Part shown: positions 1 through 6,912 of the stretch, one piece after another | How the letters are laid out: every line of letters starts with the position of its first letter | Numbering within the stretch: position 1 is the stretch's first letter | Source of the DNA: CAZGYE01 sp964530165 | GTDB taxonomy: Bacteria; Planctomycetota; Planctomycetia; Planctomycetales; Planctomycetaceae | Length of the DNA stretch: 18,333 bases | Assembly (NCBI GenBank): GCA_964530165.1 | Contig: CAZGYE010000081.1 | Span: forward strand, 1 to 18,333 | Reading direction: 5' to 3' | Notes under the pieces: model-generated | Seen by the model: only the letters and a program-made list of their open reading frames with translations | Databases searched by the model: none | What the model was told of the DNA's origin: nothing | Program-made: the position numbers and the translations under genes

Positions 1-43
1 TTTCCAGCCTGCCGATTGGTCGTGGCAGGCTGGAAAGCCTGCC
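1..43. repeat. Overlapping palindromes with two alternative hairpins
   Basis: Bases 1-13 are the exact reverse complement of 24-36, giving a 13-bp stem with a 10-nt loop. Bases 24-31 also pair exactly with 36-43, giving an 8-bp stem with a 4-nt loop. The two hairpins share 24-31 and base 36, so they cannot form together. The element starts at the window edge and may extend further left. It looks like an intergenic dispersed palindromic element. A role as terminator of an upstream gene or as an attenuator is possible but not shown. Confidence 0.7.
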
Positions 44-177
44 CCACACTCAACTAGACCCGTCATCTCAAAGTTGACAAACCGCCATTGTACTTTGAAA
101 ACCGCTCGACGTCACCTGACGGCAACTCCTTAACGACGTTGTCCAGGCCCCACCGAGTCACATTCTTGGATTGACGG

Positions 178-243
178 GTTCGTAGTGGCCGCATTCATGC
201 GGTCCTGAACCGTTCAGACCCGATGAATCGGGTCACTACGAAC
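178..243. repeat. Cruciform-type palindromic element with nested hairpins
   Basis: A perfect 10-bp outer stem (178-187 with 234-243) encloses three small hairpins: 189-194 with 197-202, 206-210 with 212-216, and 219-224 with 227-232. The fold is a multi-branched junction with very short loops. That arrangement is typical of dispersed intergenic repeats in large planctomycete genomes (from memory, not searched). It lies 57 bp upstream of the candidate kinase promoter. Confidence 0.75.
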
Positions 244-276
244 ACCAGAACCCGCCGTTTGAGATTCGACGAGCGT

Positions 277-305
277 TGGACGCTCTGTGTTGTGGAAAAT
301 ACAAT
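277..305 (+). promoter_or_regulatory. Candidate sigma70-type promoter of the kinase gene
   Basis: A -10 box TACAAT (300-305, five of six consensus bases) lies 17 bp downstream of TGGACG (277-282, four of six bases of TTGACA). The predicted start of transcription is near 312, which fits translation starting at 336, 369 or 429. The -35 half overlaps the small hairpin at 271-285. Confidence 0.4.
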
Positions 306-428
306 GAATTTCGGGTACGCTATCAGTAATGCGGCTTGACCCTACTCTTCGATGGGATCGAAGTTGAAATGCTGGGCGAAGTCGCCGGTAATCTGGCTGC
401 GATATTCATCGCGGTACGTGGATCGACA

Positions 429-2159
429 ATGCAACCAGTCGTCGACGAATTCTTGAGCTTGCTCGCCAAGAGCCAACTGCTCTCGCAGCCGGAAATCGAT
501 TCCGCCGTTCAGAGCTGCGTCGTTGACGAGACGGCGACCGCGGCGGACGTTGCCGCGGCGTTCGTCGACCAGCAGTTGCTGACGCGATTCCAGGCCGAGC
601 GGTTGTTGCAGGGGCGGTCGCGGGGCTTCGTGATCGGTCAGTACAAACTTCTGGAGATCCTCGGCACCGGCGGCATGGGCTGGCTGTATCTAGCCGAAGA
701 CGTTCAGACGCGCGAGAAAGTCGCCTTCAAGGTCCTCTCCGATCGCCACAAGCACGATGCGGGCATGTTGGCTCGGCTGAAGCTGGAAGCGGCCGTCCGG
801 CTCGACCATCCCAACATCGTCAAGACCCACAAGATCGACCTCGCCGAAGGCGCATACGACGTGTACTACGTCATCATGGAGTTGATCGAAGGCATCGGTT
901 TGCACGAGTTGATCGTCCAGCAGGGTAAGATTCCGTGGCGGCAGGCCTGCGATTTTATCTGTCAGGCGGCCGCCGGGCTGCATCACGCTCACGAAGCCGG
1001 GCTGGTTCACCGCGACATCAAGGCGGAGAATTTTCTGATCCAGAACGACGGAACGGTCAAGCTGCTCGATTTCGGATTGTCGTTGTTCGAGCACGCCGAA
1101 GAGGACGAGTTCTCGCTGGCGATGATCTTCGGACACGACTGTTTGGGTTCGGCCGACTACATGCCGCCCGAACAATGGACCGACAGTTCCGCCGTCGACA
1201 GCCGGGCTGACATCTACAGTCTCGGCTGCACCATGTACGTGGCGTTGACAAACCGGTATCCGTTTTCCGGCAGCACAAATCGAGAGAAGATGCAGGGGCA
1301 CCAAACGAGACGGCCGCGCCCCGTGCGGGAGTTTGTCCCCGATTTGCCCGAAGAAGTGGAAGCCATCATCGCCAAGATGATGGCCAAGGATCCCGCCAAG
1401 CGATTTCAGACCGCAAGCGACGTTTCGCAGTCGTTGAAGCCGTTTGCGCGCCGAGGGCCCGTGTCGTTCGACTTTCAAGCTCTGCTGAAGACGCGGGCGG
1501 AGGAGGCAAAACAGCGAATTGTCGCCGCGAAGCAGCAGCAGCGCCAGAAAGCCGCCGTTCCAGATGCCGAGTCTGGCGGCGTCGAAACTTCCAAACCGGA
1601 TCACGAGACCGCTGCAACAATCGATACCGGTGTGCAGCGAGACACCGAGCCTATGCGCACCGCCATGGGGAGCATCCCTTTGGTCGACCCCTTCGACACG
1701 TTGTACGACGGCGAATCGGAAGACGCGGTTTCCGAGCAGCCGGCCGGTGATGGGGCCGCCCCCGCCGCTCCTCATGCCTGGCTGGTGCCGCTGGACGGCG
1801 GCGAAGCCATTCCGCTCAACAAGTCGCGTGTGGTGATCGGTCGGCACATGGATTGCGACGTGCGAATCGATTCCGGGCCGGTTTCGAGTCGGCATTGCGA
1901 ATTGCGGTTCGAGGGAAGCTGGTGGCGGATCATCGATCTGAACAGCAAGAACGGCGTGCAGGTCAACGGCGTCCCGGTCAGCGCCCAATTGTTGTGTGCG
2001 GGCGATCGGCTGACGATCGCAGGCGAACACCATTTTCGCATCGACGAGAAACCCGACGCCTCTCGGCGCCGATTCGGTCTGCGCCGACCGAGTTGGTTGA
2101 TCGTCCTAGCGGCCGCCTTGGCCCTGACGACCGTCGTTGCTTGGTGTCTGTGGGGCTGA
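429..2159 (+). CDS. Serine/threonine protein kinase with FHA domain and C-terminal membrane anchor
   Basis: A 576-aa protein that should phosphorylate Ser/Thr on unknown targets. Residues about 1-65 form the helical extension typical of planctomycete kinases (it ends in an LLTRFQAERLLQG motif). The kinase domain runs about 70-340 with all key elements: glycine loop GTGGMG (79-84), ATP lysine K101, HRD (194-196) followed by K198 and N201, DFG (214-216), and PPE in place of APE (246-248). A Gln/Ala/Lys-rich linker leads to an FHA domain (about 467-530) with the phosphothreonine-binding pattern G-R, S-x-R-H and N-G-V. A single hydrophobic segment (about 556-574) after an Arg-rich stretch ends the protein, so both domains should be cytoplasmic and tail-anchored, with no extracytoplasmic sensor. 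I chose ATG 429 because the conserved N-terminal domain begins there. In-frame TTG 336 and ATG 369 would add 31 and 20 residues. Confidence 0.93.
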   Translation: MQPVVDEFLSLLAKSQLLSQPEIDSAVQSCVVDETATAADVAAAFVDQQLLTRFQAERLLQGRSRGFVIGQYKLLEILGTGGMGWLYLAEDVQTREKVAFKVLSDRHKHDAGMLARLKLEAAVRLDHPNIVKTHKIDLAEGAYDVYYVIMELIEGIGLHELIVQQGKIPWRQACDFICQAAAGLHHAHEAGLVHRDIKAENFLIQNDGTVKLLDFGLSLFEHAEEDEFSLAMIFGHDCLGSADYMPPEQWTDSSAVDSRADIYSLGCTMYVALTNRYPFSGSTNREKMQGHQTRRPRPVREFVPDLPEEVEAIIAKMMAKDPAKRFQTASDVSQSLKPFARRGPVSFDFQALLKTRAEEAKQRIVAAKQQQRQKAAVPDAESGGVETSKPDHETAATIDTGVQRDTEPMRTAMGSIPLVDPFDTLYDGESEDAVSEQPAGDGAAPAAPHAWLVPLDGGEAIPLNKSRVVIGRHMDCDVRIDSGPVSSRHCELRFEGSWWRIIDLNSKNGVQVNGVPVSAQLLCAGDRLTIAGEHHFRIDEKPDASRRRFGLRRPSWLIVLAAALALTTVVAWCLWG

Positions 2160-2285
2160 GACCGGGAAGCCCTTGGCCCCGGTGAATAAGAACCTCGGGA
2201 TTTCAGAATCAGCAAGCGGAAAGTGAGAGCCGAAACGCCGCAAACGAGAGATCCGCGATTTTTGTGAGGGCCTCTGCAATCCAGT

Positions 2286-2339
2286 CTTTCACTTTTTCCT
2301 TTTGCCTTTTTACTTTTCCCTTCTATGGCTTTTCCTTCC
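2286..2339 (+). repeat. Polypyrimidine, T-rich low-complexity tract running into a start codon
   Basis: The tract is made of short units of the form T(3-5)-CC/GCC/AC that drift in sequence, and it reads through the annotated ATG at 2325 to a second ATG at 2340. No purine-rich ribosome binding site occurs in it. It may be a degenerate simple repeat that invaded the space between the kinase gene and its neighbour, or a pyrimidine-rich leader. Confidence 0.5.
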
Positions 2340-3362
2340 ATGGCATCGATTCCCATCGGCAAACTCCCCGCGGAACTGCTCCAGGGTCTGTTGGAACGGT
2401 ATGTCACGACCGATCCGCGGGTCATCCTCGGACCGCGTCTGGGTGAGGATGCAGCCGTCATCGACATGGGGGATCGCTATCTCGTCGCAAAAACCGACCC
2501 GATCACCTTTGCCACCGACGAAATCGGGTGGTACGCCGTCAACGTGAACGCCAACGACGTGGCCTGCTGCGGCGCCGTGCCCCGCTGGTATCTGGCGACT
2601 TTGCTGCTTCCCGAACACGGCACCACGTCCACACGGGTCGAGAGGATCTTCGCGGATCTTTCCAGCGCCTGCCGGCAACTGGGCGTCTGCTTGTGCGGCG
2701 GACACACCGAGATCACCCACGGGCTCGACCGGCCCATCATCGTCGGCCAGATGCTGGGCGAAGTCGCACCGGACGGCACCGTGACCACCAGTGGAGCGCA
2801 GGTAGGCGATGCGCTGATTCTGACGAAGGGAATTGCGGTTGAAGGCACAGCGCTCATCGCCCGCGAGAAATCCGACGAGCTCCGTGACGTCCTCTCCGAA
2901 TCCGAGATCCAGCGATACGCCAACTTCCTGCATGAGCCGGGAATCAGCGTGGTGAAAGACGCCCGGCTCGCGCTGGAAGTTGGCGGGGTGCACGCGCTGC
3001 ACGATCCCACCGAAGGCGGGGTCGCAACCGGTCTGTGGGAGTTGTCGCAGGCCGCCGACGTGGGCGTGCTGATCGAGGACAATAATCTGCCCATCCTCGA
3101 CGAATGCCGGCTGCTCTGCCGGCATTTCGGTCTGGATCCGCTCGGGCTGATCGGTTCCGGCTCGCTGCTGATCGCCGCGGACGCGGATCTCGCAGCGGCG
3201 ATCCTCGACCGCTTGAAGTCCGGGGGAATTGCGGCCAGCGTCATCGGAACCGTCGTCCCGGCCGCCGACGGCTGTTCGCTGCACGCCGCCGACGGCGGTT
3301 TGCGTCCGCTGCCGCATCCGGCGCGTGACGAGATCACACGTCTGTTCGAGCCGTTGTCTTGA
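2325..3362 (+). CDS. HypE/ThiL-like AIR synthase-related protein (PurM superfamily)
   Basis: A 345-aa protein of the PurM/ThiL/HypE/SelD superfamily, ATP-dependent enzymes that phosphorylate or dehydrate small substrates. Visible family motifs are GEDAAVI (40-46), the metal/ATP motif TDPITF (57-62), NDVACCGA (77-84), the glycine-rich GGHTEIT (125-131), and DPTEGGVATGLWEL (227-240). The last, with the GSGSLLIA and IGTVV segments after it, is closest to HypE. HypE ends in a conserved Pro-Arg-x-Cys whose cysteine carries the carbamoyl/cyano group. This protein ends ...RLFEPLS and no other hydrogenase maturation gene is nearby, so [NiFe]-hydrogenase maturation is unlikely. The substrate is unknown. 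It is codirectional with the kinase gene, 165 bp downstream. The start is uncertain: ATG 2325 and ATG 2340 both sit in a pyrimidine tract without a ribosome binding site. Confidence 0.85.
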   Translation: MAFPSMASIPIGKLPAELLQGLLERYVTTDPRVILGPRLGEDAAVIDMGDRYLVAKTDPITFATDEIGWYAVNVNANDVACCGAVPRWYLATLLLPEHGTTSTRVERIFADLSSACRQLGVCLCGGHTEITHGLDRPIIVGQMLGEVAPDGTVTTSGAQVGDALILTKGIAVEGTALIAREKSDELRDVLSESEIQRYANFLHEPGISVVKDARLALEVGGVHALHDPTEGGVATGLWELSQAADVGVLIEDNNLPILDECRLLCRHFGLDPLGLIGSGSLLIAADADLAAAILDRLKSGGIAASVIGTVVPAADGCSLHAADGGLRPLPHPARDEITRLFEPLS

Positions 3363-3436
3363 CGGTCGTCGCTTGCTCGGCCCACAATGGCTGATGGGAA
3401 TTCTCGTTTCTTGCTACCAGAGGACAGGACACTGCC

Positions 3437-6400
3437 ATGAACATCGTGGACGCCTTCAAGCGACGGTCGTTGATTGCGCTGGTTTTGTTCGCCCTGTTTG
3501 CCGGCGGTCAAACATTCGGGATTTGCGCCCAAGCCGCTAAGTCAGCCGGCGAGACGGCCGCAGCCGCCGGTGTCTCTGGGGGGTTGTGTGTTCAAATCGG
3601 AGGCGGAGACACCTCGTTCGTTGCCGATCTGGCCGGAACCGGCCGGTTTCTCGTTCACGTGCTGGATGGGGATACAAAGCGGGTCGAGGAAGCGCGGCGC
3701 CGGTTAAGCTCGCAAGGGCTTTACGGGCTGGTATCGGTCGATCGGCTGGATGCGGGCGGCAAGCTGCCCTACACCGAGAATCTGGTCAACCTGCTGGTGA
3801 TTCTTCGCAAACCGAAGTCGGGAGTCTCGCCAGACGAAATCAAGCGAGTGCTGTGTCCGAACGGAGTCGTGTTGGCCGCGCCGGACGCGATGTCTGCCAA
3901 CGGGCTGGACGCGGCGGGTCTGGCGAACGTGCAAGAAATTCAAACCGGGCGAAAATGGCTGAGGGGCAAGAAGCCCTGGCCGGCCGAGATGGACCAGTGG
4001 TCACACCCGCGTCACTCGGCCTCGGGCAATGCGGTCTCCGGCGACACGGCCGTCGGCCCGCCGCGCCGCGTCCGCTGGGTCGTCGCCGCCCAGTCGGAGG
4101 TGCGGGGCATGGTGACCACCGCCGGCCGCAACTTCTACGCCGGAGTGCTCGCCCGGGACGGGTTCAACGGCTTGCGACTTTGGAACCGTGATCTGGTGAG
4201 CCCATCGGCCGACGGCCGCTTCGTCATGAAGAACCTGCCGGGGAACATGCCGTCTCCGGTCTCGGCCGGCAAGGTCTTGTTTGCCGTCACCCAAGGCAAG
4301 CTGCTGGCCCTGGACTCCCGAGCGGGGAACACAATCCGCGAGTACACAGAAGCCGGACGGCCGCGGCTGCTGCTGCACGACGACGGCGTCCTGATCGTCG
4401 CCGATGAGACTTCGCTCCGGGCGCTGGACGCCGAGACCGGACGACTGCTCTGGAACCACAAGGCATCCGATCCGCGACACGTGGTCGCCGGCGACGCGTA
4501 CGTCGGTCTGATTCAAGGAAGCGCGCGGCGCGGAGAAAAGAGCGAACTCCTCGTGCTCGAGAAGGCCACCGGCAAGGTCCGCTGGAAACGGGACGACTTC
4601 CCCTGGGCGTCGAAAGTCAGTCGCTGCGTCTATCACCAGAACATGCTGGCCTACGAAATCTCAAGCTTCAACAATGACGGTCCCGGCAACTCGATGCACG
4701 TCGTCTCAGCCGCCGACGGAAAACTGCAGTGGGAACGCGATTTCCTGCCCGGCATGAACCACAGAAGACAAGCACGGGCCATGTTTCTGGGTGATCGTTT
4801 GTGGATCCTGCACGGCGGCAGAGACGCAGAAGAGAAGAAACGGCCCATCCAGTGCTCGGCTCTCGACGTCCTGACCGGCCAGGTCCAGAAGACGTTCGCA
4901 GCGGGACTGACCCATTGCTTCCCCCCGGTGGCCACTCCCCGGTATCTGCTTGCCGGCGAGCTGAACCTCACGGACCTGAACACCGGCCGACTCGATGCGA
5001 ACCGCATCACCAAGGCGGCGTGCAGCAGCTCGGGCGGATGGGTGCCGGCCAATGGGCTGATCTACGTGACGCCCAAGCACTGTGTCTGTTGGCCCATGCT
5101 TCGCGGATACGCGGCCCTTGCCCCGCAGCGGCCTGAGGGCAGTGTGGGGAACAAGAAAGTCGAGGATCTCAAATTCTTTCTCGAAACGGGCGTCGATCCA
5201 CCTGCCGACGACGCGCCCGCCGACGAGGAATCTTCTTGGCCCTGCTACCGTCACGACGCCTGGCGCAGCGGCAGCACCACCGTTGCGGGACCGTCGGAAC
5301 TGAATACGTTGTGGTCGGTTGATCTCGCCGGCAGCCGAACCGAAGGACCGATCGCCCAAGACTGGCGCGAGAACCCTTTCGTCAAAGGCCCGATCACCAG
5401 TCCCGTCATCGCCGGCGGAATGACATACATCGCCCGGCCGGACGCCCACGAAGTGATGGCGCTGGACGCCGCGTCCGGAGAAATCCGCTGGCGGTTCACG
5501 GCCAACGGACGCGTCGACACCCCGCCGACCATTCATCGCGGTCTCTGTCTGTTCGGCTCCAAGAGCGGGTGGGTCTATTGCCTGCGCGCCGACGACGGCC
5601 GAGTTGTTTGGAAGCTGCGTGCCGCGCCGCTCGATGAACGGATCGTCGCTTACGGCCAACTCGAATCGCCCCATCCGGTCCCCGGCAGCGTGCTCGTGGT
5701 CGACGGGACGGCCTTCTTTGCCGCAGGCCGGCAGTCGTTTGCCGACGGCGGCATCTTGATCTTTGCGGTCAAACCATCCACCGGCACGATCCGCTGGGTC
5801 GAGCGTCTGAACACAGTTCCCCAGCAGGGCTTTTACGAATCTTCCGGTCTGGAGTTCGACAACTTTGACTTGCTGCATCGGCAAGGCGACGGCGTGGCCA
5901 TGTCGCGTTGGGTGTTCGATCGCGCGACCGGCAAGATGTCTCTGGACCGTTGGGGCGCTTTTGCGAAGCTCAACACGGGCCGGGCCGCCGCCATGGTTCC
6001 GCAAGGGAGTTGGTCGTACGCGCCGCGTCACCAAAAGCGGATCGGCTCCTTCACGCCGAGACGGTCGTTGGTCGTTTTTCGAGACAACCTGCTTTTGGGA
6101 TCGATGCAGGGAATGCGAACCGTCTATCGGCGCGATTTCAATCTGGAGGGCGGCGAGACGTTCGACACCAAATGGATGACCGGCTGGGCAGCGGGCCAGG
6201 CCGACCGACAGAACAAAGTGGCCTGGCGCAGCCAGCGGCTGGCCGAGAAAGCAAAATGGTCGGTTGACGTGTTCGACGCCAAACAGAACAACCAAACGAT
6301 CGACGCCATGGTCCTCGCGGGCGAAAAGCTGTTCCTGGCCGGGTCCGGTGGAGAACTGCAAGTCCTCTCCACGACCGACGGCAGCGTGCTCGCCAAAGCC

Positions 6401-6499
6401 GACCTTCCCTCACCCTTGTGGGACGGCATGGCTGTGGCCGACGGCCGGCTGTTCGTCTCGACCGCCGCCGGCAGTCTGATTTGCTTGGGAGAGAAGTAA
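3437..6499 (+). CDS. Exported methyltransferase-like / PQQ-like beta-propeller fusion protein (divergent copy)
   Basis: A 1020-aa protein. Residues 1-32 form a signal peptide (basic FKRR, hydrophobic core, AQA-like cleavage site). Residues about 42-150 resemble a class I SAM-dependent methyltransferase, but the SAM loop reads GGGDTS (55-60) rather than GxGxG, so catalysis is doubtful. The remainder, to about 1018, is WD/PQQ-like propeller repeats, with units such as ALDAxTGxxxW and LVVDGTAFFAAGR. Other landmarks are a C-x-C at 549/551 before a G-x-x-ALAP motif, and WPCYRHDAWRSG near 601. The last two match the 1110-aa protein at 11010-14342, so the two are paralogs. Quinoprotein dehydrogenase activity is not implied: I see no assignable PQQ/metal site or haem-binding CxxCH. 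It lies 74 bp after the HypE-like gene and may share its transcript. The substrate is unknown. Confidence 0.82.
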   Translation: MNIVDAFKRRSLIALVLFALFAGGQTFGICAQAAKSAGETAAAAGVSGGLCVQIGGGDTSFVADLAGTGRFLVHVLDGDTKRVEEARRRLSSQGLYGLVSVDRLDAGGKLPYTENLVNLLVILRKPKSGVSPDEIKRVLCPNGVVLAAPDAMSANGLDAAGLANVQEIQTGRKWLRGKKPWPAEMDQWSHPRHSASGNAVSGDTAVGPPRRVRWVVAAQSEVRGMVTTAGRNFYAGVLARDGFNGLRLWNRDLVSPSADGRFVMKNLPGNMPSPVSAGKVLFAVTQGKLLALDSRAGNTIREYTEAGRPRLLLHDDGVLIVADETSLRALDAETGRLLWNHKASDPRHVVAGDAYVGLIQGSARRGEKSELLVLEKATGKVRWKRDDFPWASKVSRCVYHQNMLAYEISSFNNDGPGNSMHVVSAADGKLQWERDFLPGMNHRRQARAMFLGDRLWILHGGRDAEEKKRPIQCSALDVLTGQVQKTFAAGLTHCFPPVATPRYLLAGELNLTDLNTGRLDANRITKAACSSSGGWVPANGLIYVTPKHCVCWPMLRGYAALAPQRPEGSVGNKKVEDLKFFLETGVDPPADDAPADEESSWPCYRHDAWRSGSTTVAGPSELNTLWSVDLAGSRTEGPIAQDWRENPFVKGPITSPVIAGGMTYIARPDAHEVMALDAASGEIRWRFTANGRVDTPPTIHRGLCLFGSKSGWVYCLRADDGRVVWKLRAAPLDERIVAYGQLESPHPVPGSVLVVDGTAFFAAGRQSFADGGILIFAVKPSTGTIRWVERLNTVPQQGFYESSGLEFDNFDLLHRQGDGVAMSRWVFDRATGKMSLDRWGAFAKLNTGRAAAMVPQGSWSYAPRHQKRIGSFTPRRSLVVFRDNLLLGSMQGMRTVYRRDFNLEGGETFDTKWMTGWAAGQADRQNKVAWRSQRLAEKAKWSVDVFDAKQNNQTIDAMVLAGEKLFLAGSGGELQVLSTTDGSVLAKADLPSPLWDGMAVADGRLFVSTAAGSLICLGEK

Positions 6500-6502
6500 G
6501 AC

Positions 6503-6555
6503 AAAGCCCGCCGGTGGCAACCGGCGGGACCCACGGGTTGCTACCCGTGGGCTTT
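6503..6555. repeat. Tandem hairpin element, possible terminator
   Basis: Two perfect 9-bp hairpins with 4-nt loops stand side by side: 507-515 with 520-528, and 530-538 with 543-551 (add 6000). Outer 7-bp arms (6503-6509 with 6549-6555) can pair instead, forming one enclosing stem. The element begins 3 bp after the stop codon of the 1020-aa gene, so it may end that transcript. It looks like another dispersed planctomycete-type palindromic repeat (from memory). Confidence 0.75.
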
Positions 6556-6912
6556 CATGCACGATGACGGCTCAGTAGGACCCTCGTCCTGCCCCGTGCA
6601 GTCAAAAAACTCCGCCGAACGACAACACGCTGCCGCTCAACAACTTCCGACGAACCGAAAACGCCAATCTCGGCCGGTTGACTTCGCCCGATTCTTTCCC
6701 GATGCTGTCCGTTTTCCTCCCTCAAGAAACCTCGCGTTTTGCAGACCGAAACACACGGCTGACTTTTTTGACTCTTCGCGCCAACGCCAAGCGCGAGACG
6801 CTCGAACCGCCGCACCTCGAACTGTGATGCATTGCTGCATCGGTCGACACTTGGCATGACTTTGTTCCCACGGCGTGCAGGGCCTTCGCGCGTTCTGCAA
6901 AGGCTCGTTGGC
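6556..6912. other. Intergenic stretch between convergent genes, no gene recognised
   Basis: About 357 bp between two 3' ends. Open frames exist on the minus strand (the longest is 128 codons), but they match no family I know, have no ribosome binding site, and one overlaps the end of the 554-aa gene. A 17-base segment at 6604-6620 recurs with one mismatch at 14481-14497. I read the stretch as non-coding or a decayed element. Confidence 0.5.

Larger units (their letters stand above)
1..335. other. Non-coding leader upstream of the kinase gene
   Basis: I see no credible gene here. The stretch holds the two palindromic elements at 1-43 and 178-243, a small perfect hairpin at 271-285 (6-bp stem, 3-nt loop), and a candidate promoter at 277-305. 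The 44-177 part shows no structure I can interpret. Confidence 0.6.

Noticed and set aside
690..2033. Minus-strand open frame of 447 codons opposite the kinase
   Set aside because: The plus strand encodes unmistakable kinase and FHA motifs throughout; the antisense product shows no domain.
2325..3362. Hydrogenase maturation factor HypE as a firm call
   Set aside because: The C-terminal Pro-Arg-x-Cys is absent and no hyp or hydrogenase genes are nearby.
2310..3532. Two overlapping minus-strand frames (335 and 351 codons)
   Set aside because: They are shadows of the HypE-like gene, with low-complexity, Arg/Ser- or His/Gln-rich products.
4706..6361. Long open frame on the minus strand (551 codons)
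   Set aside because: It lies opposite the propeller gene at 3437-6499, matches no family, and reflects GC-rich codon bias in the real gene.
3437..6499. Quinoprotein alcohol dehydrogenase
   Set aside because: PQQ-like propeller repeats are present, but I could not identify the PQQ/Ca ligands, the vicinal disulfide or a haem-binding CxxCH.
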